A DNA stretch of 64,000 nucleotides from Reichenbachiella versicolor (GTDB lineage: Bacteria; Bacteroidota; Bacteroidia; Cytophagales; Cyclobacteriaceae), in assembly GCF_003171675.1 (NCBI RefSeq), contig NZ_QFZQ01000009.1, positions 124,001 to 188,000 on the forward strand, given 5' to 3'. The position numbers were made by a program, and so were the translations under genes. Every line of letters begins with the position of its first letter. Positions within the stretch are counted from its first letter, which is position 1. Of the stretch, positions 59,961-64,000 are shown piece by piece. A model generated the notes under the pieces. The model saw only the letters and a list, made by a program, of their open reading frames with translations, was not told the origin of the DNA and searched no databases.

Positions 59961-62798
59961 ATGAGAAAAATTATGATCAGCTGTTTAGCTATCGTATTAG
60001 TCCTTTTCGCATCAGAGGTTGCAGAAGCTGGAGCAGGCACTATTAAAGGAAAAATCACCGATGAGAACGGGCTAGCGATGCCCGGTGCTACAGTTCTTGT
60101 AACAGACTTGGGACAAGTCGGAGCAGTAACTGATATCAATGGAGAGTTTACCATAATTGATGTGCCAGAAGGAAGCCATGATGTGAAAATTTCCTATTTA
60201 GGATATCAGGAAATAACAAAGAAAGTAGATGTTGCTGATAAAGGCGTTTCTTCTTTCTCTTTTGATCTTGAGCCTGGAGTATTACTAGGAGGAGAAGTAA
60301 TGATTCTTGGAGATAGATTGAAGGGACAAGCAAAAGCTTTGAATCAACAAAGGTCTAATGACAACATTACTAATGTAGTTGCAGCAGATCAGATTGGTCG
60401 TTTCCCAGATGCGAATGCTGGTGATGCTTTAAAAAGAGTGCCAGGTATTACTATGCAAGGAGATCAAGGAGAAGCTAGAAATATCATTATTAGAGGTTTG
60501 GCACCGCAGTTGAACTCTGTGACCTTGAATGGAAATAGAATTCCATCGGCGGAAGGTGATAATAGAAATATCCAGATGGACCTTATTCCTGCAGATATGA
60601 TTCAGACGATTCAGGTGAATAAAGCTATACTTCCAGAGATGGATGGTGATGCTATAGGTGGATCGGTAAATCTTGTTACAAGAGGAGCCTCTGAAGGAAT
60701 GAGAGTTTCAGGTTCTGTAGCAGGTAGTTATAATGAAGTTGGTGATGCTCCTGGGTACAACTTTGGGTTAGTAGCTAGTAACAGGTTTATAGATAATAAA
60801 CTTGGTGCTGTTCTTTCTGCTTCATGGAGAAATGATGTAATAGGCTCTCATAACGTGGAAGCTGAGTACGAGTACGAAGTAGAGGATGATGATTCAGGAG
60901 AAGATATAGAAACCGATCCTTTTTTGGCCGTCAATGAAATTAGAACCTATGAAGTAACCAGATCAAGAAGAAGTGTATCATTGAACTTGGATTACAAAAT
61001 AAATAACAATCATACACTCTATGCTAAGAGCATGTACACTAGGAGAAATGATTGGGAAAATAGATTTAGGTTAACTACTGAAGTAGATAAGGCTGTTTTT
61101 GCAAATGGTGTAGACAATGCTCCTACTGGGTTTATTGGTGTAGCTGATAGACAAACTAAAGGAGGTATTGACAATGATAAAGTAAGAAATACAAGGTTAG
61201 AAGATCAGCGAGTGCAGGCTTACTCCTTGAGTGGAGATCACTGGTTTGACAATATTCAGTTAACTTGGAATGGAGCTTATTCTAAGGCATCTGAAGAAAG
61301 ACCAAATGAGAGATATGCTAAGTTTGAAACAGATGAAGATTTAACGTTAGATGTAAATTCAGCTTTCAGCGGGTTTAGAGAACCACAATTGATTTCGACG
61401 AGTATAGATGAAAATACAAATTCGAATTTCGTATTTGACAAGTTTGTGGAAGAGAATCAGTATACCGAAGAAGAAAATTATACAGGTCAAATCGATTTGA
61501 AGATTCCTTTGTCAGTACTGTCAAGTCAAGAAGGGAATATCAAGTTGGGAGCGAAGTATAACGCTAAGTCTAAACTTCGAGATAATGAGTTTATGGAATA
61601 CACGTTGATCGATGGGGACATTTCATTAGCTGATGGGGCTGTTTCAAACAAGACTAATGCAGATTACCTTGCTGGTAGTAAGTATTCAGCAGGAGATTTT
61701 TATTCAGAGAAAGCACTTGGTAAGTTGAACTTTGCTGATGAATCTAGGTTCGAGGGAGAAGATAAGCCAGATGAGTATTTGGCTTCAAACTATCAAGCCG
61801 ATGAGAATGTGACCGCTGGATATATACAATTGACACAAGACTTAAACGACGAGGTTAAGGTAATCGTAGGAGCAAGGGTTGAACATACAGATTTTGAATA
61901 CACAGGTAATGAAGTGAATTTCAATGAGGACGGTGATTTCGTAAATGCAGAACCAATTAAGGACAGAAAGTCTTATGATAATTTATTGCCTGCAGTACAC
62001 TTAAGGTATGCACCTAGCAGCGATCTTGTTTTGAGAGCAGCTTGGACTAACTCTTTGGCTAGACCAAATTACTACGATCTGGTTCCCTATAGATTAATTG
62101 AAGAAGAAGAAGAAGGTGAAGAGTTGTTTTTAGGTAATTCTGAATTGAATCCAACTACTTCTATGAATATAGATTTGATGGCTGAATATTACTTCCAGTC
62201 AGTAGGCGTAGTTTCTGCTGGATTGTTTTATAAGAGTATTGACGATTTTATTTATACTTCGGTGACTGAAGCTGGAGATATTACCACTTTCCAGCCGAAA
62301 AATTCAGGCTCTGGTAGTATTAGAGGTTTTGAACTTTCTGCTCAAAGACAATTAGATTTTCTACCGGGTGTATGGAAAGGGTTCGGTATTTATGCGAACT
62401 ATACCTACAATGCATCTGATATAGATGGTATAGCTAGTGAAGACGGAGATGTGAGAGATGGTATTGATCTTCCAGGAACAGCCGATCACCTATTCAATGC
62501 TTCACTTTCTTTTGAAACTAAGAAATTGGTAGTAAGAGTTTCTGCTAATTATTCTTCCGATTACATAGATGAGGTGGCAGATGAAGAATTCTTTGATAGA
62601 TATTATGATGAGCAGTTCTTTCTTGATATAAATGCCTCTTATGCAGTTACTAATAATTGGAGAGTATTTGCTGAAATGAACAACTTAACTAATCAGCCTT
62701 TGAGATACTATCAAGGAATAGAGTCAAGAACTATGCAAGTTGAATACTATGGTCCTAAGTTCAATCTAGGAGTAAAGTTTGACTTATTTCAAAAGTAA
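59961..62798 (+). CDS. TonB-dependent outer-membrane receptor
   Basis: A protein of 945 residues. Signal peptide (ending near 24, AEAGAG), a carboxypeptidase-regulatory-like domain (about 26-110; GKITDENGLAMPGATVLVTD), a plug with GRFPDANAGDALKRVPGITM, NIIIRGLAPQLNSVTLNGNR and DAIGGSVNLVTR, then a 22-strand barrel ending GPKFNLGVKFDLFQK. The plug wording matches the TIGR01782-type receptors. A terminator and then a phytase gene follow, so phytate or its breakdown products are likely substrates (inference). No SusD partner is seen. Confidence 0.92.
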   Translation: MRKIMISCLAIVLVLFASEVAEAGAGTIKGKITDENGLAMPGATVLVTDLGQVGAVTDINGEFTIIDVPEGSHDVKISYLGYQEITKKVDVADKGVSSFSFDLEPGVLLGGEVMILGDRLKGQAKALNQQRSNDNITNVVAADQIGRFPDANAGDALKRVPGITMQGDQGEARNIIIRGLAPQLNSVTLNGNRIPSAEGDNRNIQMDLIPADMIQTIQVNKAILPEMDGDAIGGSVNLVTRGASEGMRVSGSVAGSYNEVGDAPGYNFGLVASNRFIDNKLGAVLSASWRNDVIGSHNVEAEYEYEVEDDDSGEDIETDPFLAVNEIRTYEVTRSRRSVSLNLDYKINNNHTLYAKSMYTRRNDWENRFRLTTEVDKAVFANGVDNAPTGFIGVADRQTKGGIDNDKVRNTRLEDQRVQAYSLSGDHWFDNIQLTWNGAYSKASEERPNERYAKFETDEDLTLDVNSAFSGFREPQLISTSIDENTNSNFVFDKFVEENQYTEEENYTGQIDLKIPLSVLSSQEGNIKLGAKYNAKSKLRDNEFMEYTLIDGDISLADGAVSNKTNADYLAGSKYSAGDFYSEKALGKLNFADESRFEGEDKPDEYLASNYQADENVTAGYIQLTQDLNDEVKVIVGARVEHTDFEYTGNEVNFNEDGDFVNAEPIKDRKSYDNLLPAVHLRYAPSSDLVLRAAWTNSLARPNYYDLVPYRLIEEEEEGEELFLGNSELNPTTSMNIDLMAEYYFQSVGVVSAGLFYKSIDDFIYTSVTEAGDITTFQPKNSGSGSIRGFELSAQRQLDFLPGVWKGFGIYANYTYNASDIDGIASEDGDVRDGIDLPGTADHLFNASLSFETKKLVVRVSANYSSDYIDEVADEEFFDRYYDEQFFLDINASYAVTNNWRVFAEMNNLTNQPLRYYQGIESRTMQVEYYGPKFNLGVKFDLFQK

Positions 62799-62820
62799 AA
62801 TTTGATTAATCTAAAATAAT

Positions 62821-62852
62821 AAAGAAGGCTGTACTTCGGTACAGCCTTCTTT
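62821..62852 (+). terminator. intrinsic terminator of the receptor gene
   Basis: Perfect 14-bp stem AAAGAAGGCTGTAC / GTACAGCCTTCTTT closed by a TTCG tetraloop, 22 nt after the receptor stop and 12 nt before the phytase ATG. Partial read-through would control the phytase level. Confidence 0.92.
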
Positions 62853-62864
62853 ATATCAGCCAAT

Positions 62865-63917
62865 ATGAGGAAAATATTATTTATAGCTTTGGTGGCTATT
62901 GGCTGCCAGTCTAAAAATGTGTCAGAGTCGATAATTAAGCTTAAACCAAAGTACACAACAAGTCCTGTTCAGTATGATAGTGATGACCCTGCGATATGGA
63001 TCAATCCAATTGATCCGGCTAAATCATTAATCTTGGGAACAGACAAGTATGAAGATGAAAAAGGGGGGATTTATGTTTTTGACCTTGAAGGGAAATCAAT
63101 TGATTCTTTGAAAGTTAAAGGCGTAGATAGACCTAATAATATAGATATACTACATGGAGTAGTATGGGACAGTGTAAAATTGGATATAGCCGTATTTACC
63201 GAGAGGGGAAAGAAAAGGATTCGTGTTTATCAGCTACCCGAAATGAAATCAATTGATGGAGGAGGAATTCCTGTATTTGAAGATAGTGATAGTCGAGCTG
63301 TAATGGGTGTTGCGTTATCTTGGCGAAAATCTGATAGTACTGCTTATGCTATAGTAAGCCGAAAAGGAGAAGGCTCTCCAGCCAATGGTTATTTGTATCA
63401 ATACAAATTGAATCTGGATAGTGGCAAAGTCTCAGGAGAACTCGTACGCAAGTTTGGTAAGTTTAGTGGAGGACATGGAGAGATAGAAGCTATAGCTGTA
63501 GATGATCAGATGGGTTATATATATTATTCAGATGAATGGTTTGGTATTCGCAAATACTATGTGGATCCAGCTATGGGAGATGAAGAATTGGCTTCTTTTG
63601 GTTTGGATGGTTTTAAAGAAGATAGAGAAGGAATTTCTATTTATTCAACTTCGGATTCTACAGGATACATTTTGGTATCAGATCAGCAAGCTAATGTTTT
63701 TAGGGTATTCCCAAGAGAAGGGACTAATAAAGACTTACACGAGCATCCTCTTATCAAAGTGGTTCCTGTATCTACGAATGAGAGTGATGGTTCAGAAGTG
63801 TCTTCGGTTTCGTTTAATAGTGATTTTCCAAATGGTCTCTTTGTAGCGATGTCGGATGACAAAACATTTCAAATCTACGATTGGGATGATATTCAGAAAT
63901 TAATAGATCTTCCTTAA
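62865..63917 (+). CDS. beta-propeller phytase, lipoprotein
   Basis: A protein of 350 residues with an SpII signal (FIALVAIGCQSK, Cys at 14). Family markers: SDDPAIWINPIDPAKSLILG near the N-terminus, then DRPNNIDILHGV, GGHGEIEAIAVDDQMGYIYY, DEWFGIRKYYVDP and DGFKEDREGISIYSTSDSTG. BPP phytases are Ca-dependent and release phosphate from phytate outside the cell. It is placed directly after the TonB receptor gene with only a terminator between. Confidence 0.93.
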   Translation: MRKILFIALVAIGCQSKNVSESIIKLKPKYTTSPVQYDSDDPAIWINPIDPAKSLILGTDKYEDEKGGIYVFDLEGKSIDSLKVKGVDRPNNIDILHGVVWDSVKLDIAVFTERGKKRIRVYQLPEMKSIDGGGIPVFEDSDSRAVMGVALSWRKSDSTAYAIVSRKGEGSPANGYLYQYKLNLDSGKVSGELVRKFGKFSGGHGEIEAIAVDDQMGYIYYSDEWFGIRKYYVDPAMGDEELASFGLDGFKEDREGISIYSTSDSTGYILVSDQQANVFRVFPREGTNKDLHEHPLIKVVPVSTNESDGSEVSSVSFNSDFPNGLFVAMSDDKTFQIYDWDDIQKLIDLP

Positions 63918-63937
63918 ACTAAGATTGATTGAGTAAT

Positions 63938-64000
63938 ATGAGGGAACTTTTAATATATATATCAGGCATCTTATTGATAGTAAGTTGCCAATCGAGACAG
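63938..64000 (+). CDS. start of a lipoprotein gene, cut by the window end
   Basis: 21 codons: MRELLIYISGILLIVSCQSR then Q. The SpII lipobox IVSC at about 17 is clear. The gene is 20 nt after the phytase stop and probably in its operon. The rest of the protein is outside the window, so no family can be given. Confidence 0.7.
   Translation, partial: MRELLIYISGILLIVSCQSRQ

Overview
The window looks like chromosome from a marine-type Bacteroidota of the order Cytophagales (Reichenbachiella/Fulvivirga-like; this placement is inference). It is AT-rich. It carries gldA-gldF-gldG, many SpII lipoproteins, a large TonB-dependent receptor, membrane-anchored LuxR-type regulators and promoters with the Bacteroidota signature TTG-N19-TAnnTTTG.

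Left part (1-9.3 kb): a secreted beta-propeller protein cut by the window edge, a tandem array of exact 40-bp repeats, a 7TM-DISM/LuxR regulator, a decayed nest of two insertion sequences (IS3 family inside an ISAon1-like element), a lipoprotein built of three near-identical repeats, and rlmD.

9.4-17.3 kb: a nearly complete Nit1C cluster (the conserved nitrilase-branch-1 cluster that has been linked to cyanide assimilation). It holds a flavin oxidoreductase (nitH), a LuxR-type regulator on the opposite strand, then a tight operon nitB-nitC(nitrilase)-nitD(radical SAM)-nitE(GNAT)-nitF(AIR-synthase-like)-nitG, followed by an extra MetF/MTHFR-like gene. A perfect 33-bp inverted repeat and a TATATTTG box precede nitB.

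17.3-18.3 kb: a REP-associated Y1 transposase (RAYT) flanked by two long palindromes related by compensatory changes, next to a 41-bp tandem array.

18.3-36 kb: a VanW-like gene, a four-gene envelope/Crp operon, a secreted GlcG/propeller/Dabb operon, a glycosyltransferase operon ending in a DUF2064-DUF5522 fusion, a VWA/AAA pair resembling magnesium chelatase, a RluA-type pseudouridine synthase, a second 40-bp array of the first family, and a cytochrome c.

36-57.9 kb: mostly core functions. These are rseP-dxr, a GH3-like enzyme, a TSP3 lipoprotein, a beta/gamma-crystallin lipoprotein after an 825-bp gene-free stretch, an M42 peptidase, tRNA-Leu(GAG), ergothioneine genes egtD/egtB, an overlapping histidine kinase pair, purine nucleoside phosphorylase-SDR, gldA-gldF-gldG-DUF4340, and dnaN.

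57.9-64 kb: a TPR/LuxR membrane regulator, then a TonB-dependent receptor with a beta-propeller phytase and the start of another lipoprotein, probably a phytate-phosphate acquisition locus.

The least explained material is the pair of 40-bp arrays, the 41-bp array with the RAYT palindromes, and the MTHFR-like addition and operator of the Nit1C cluster.
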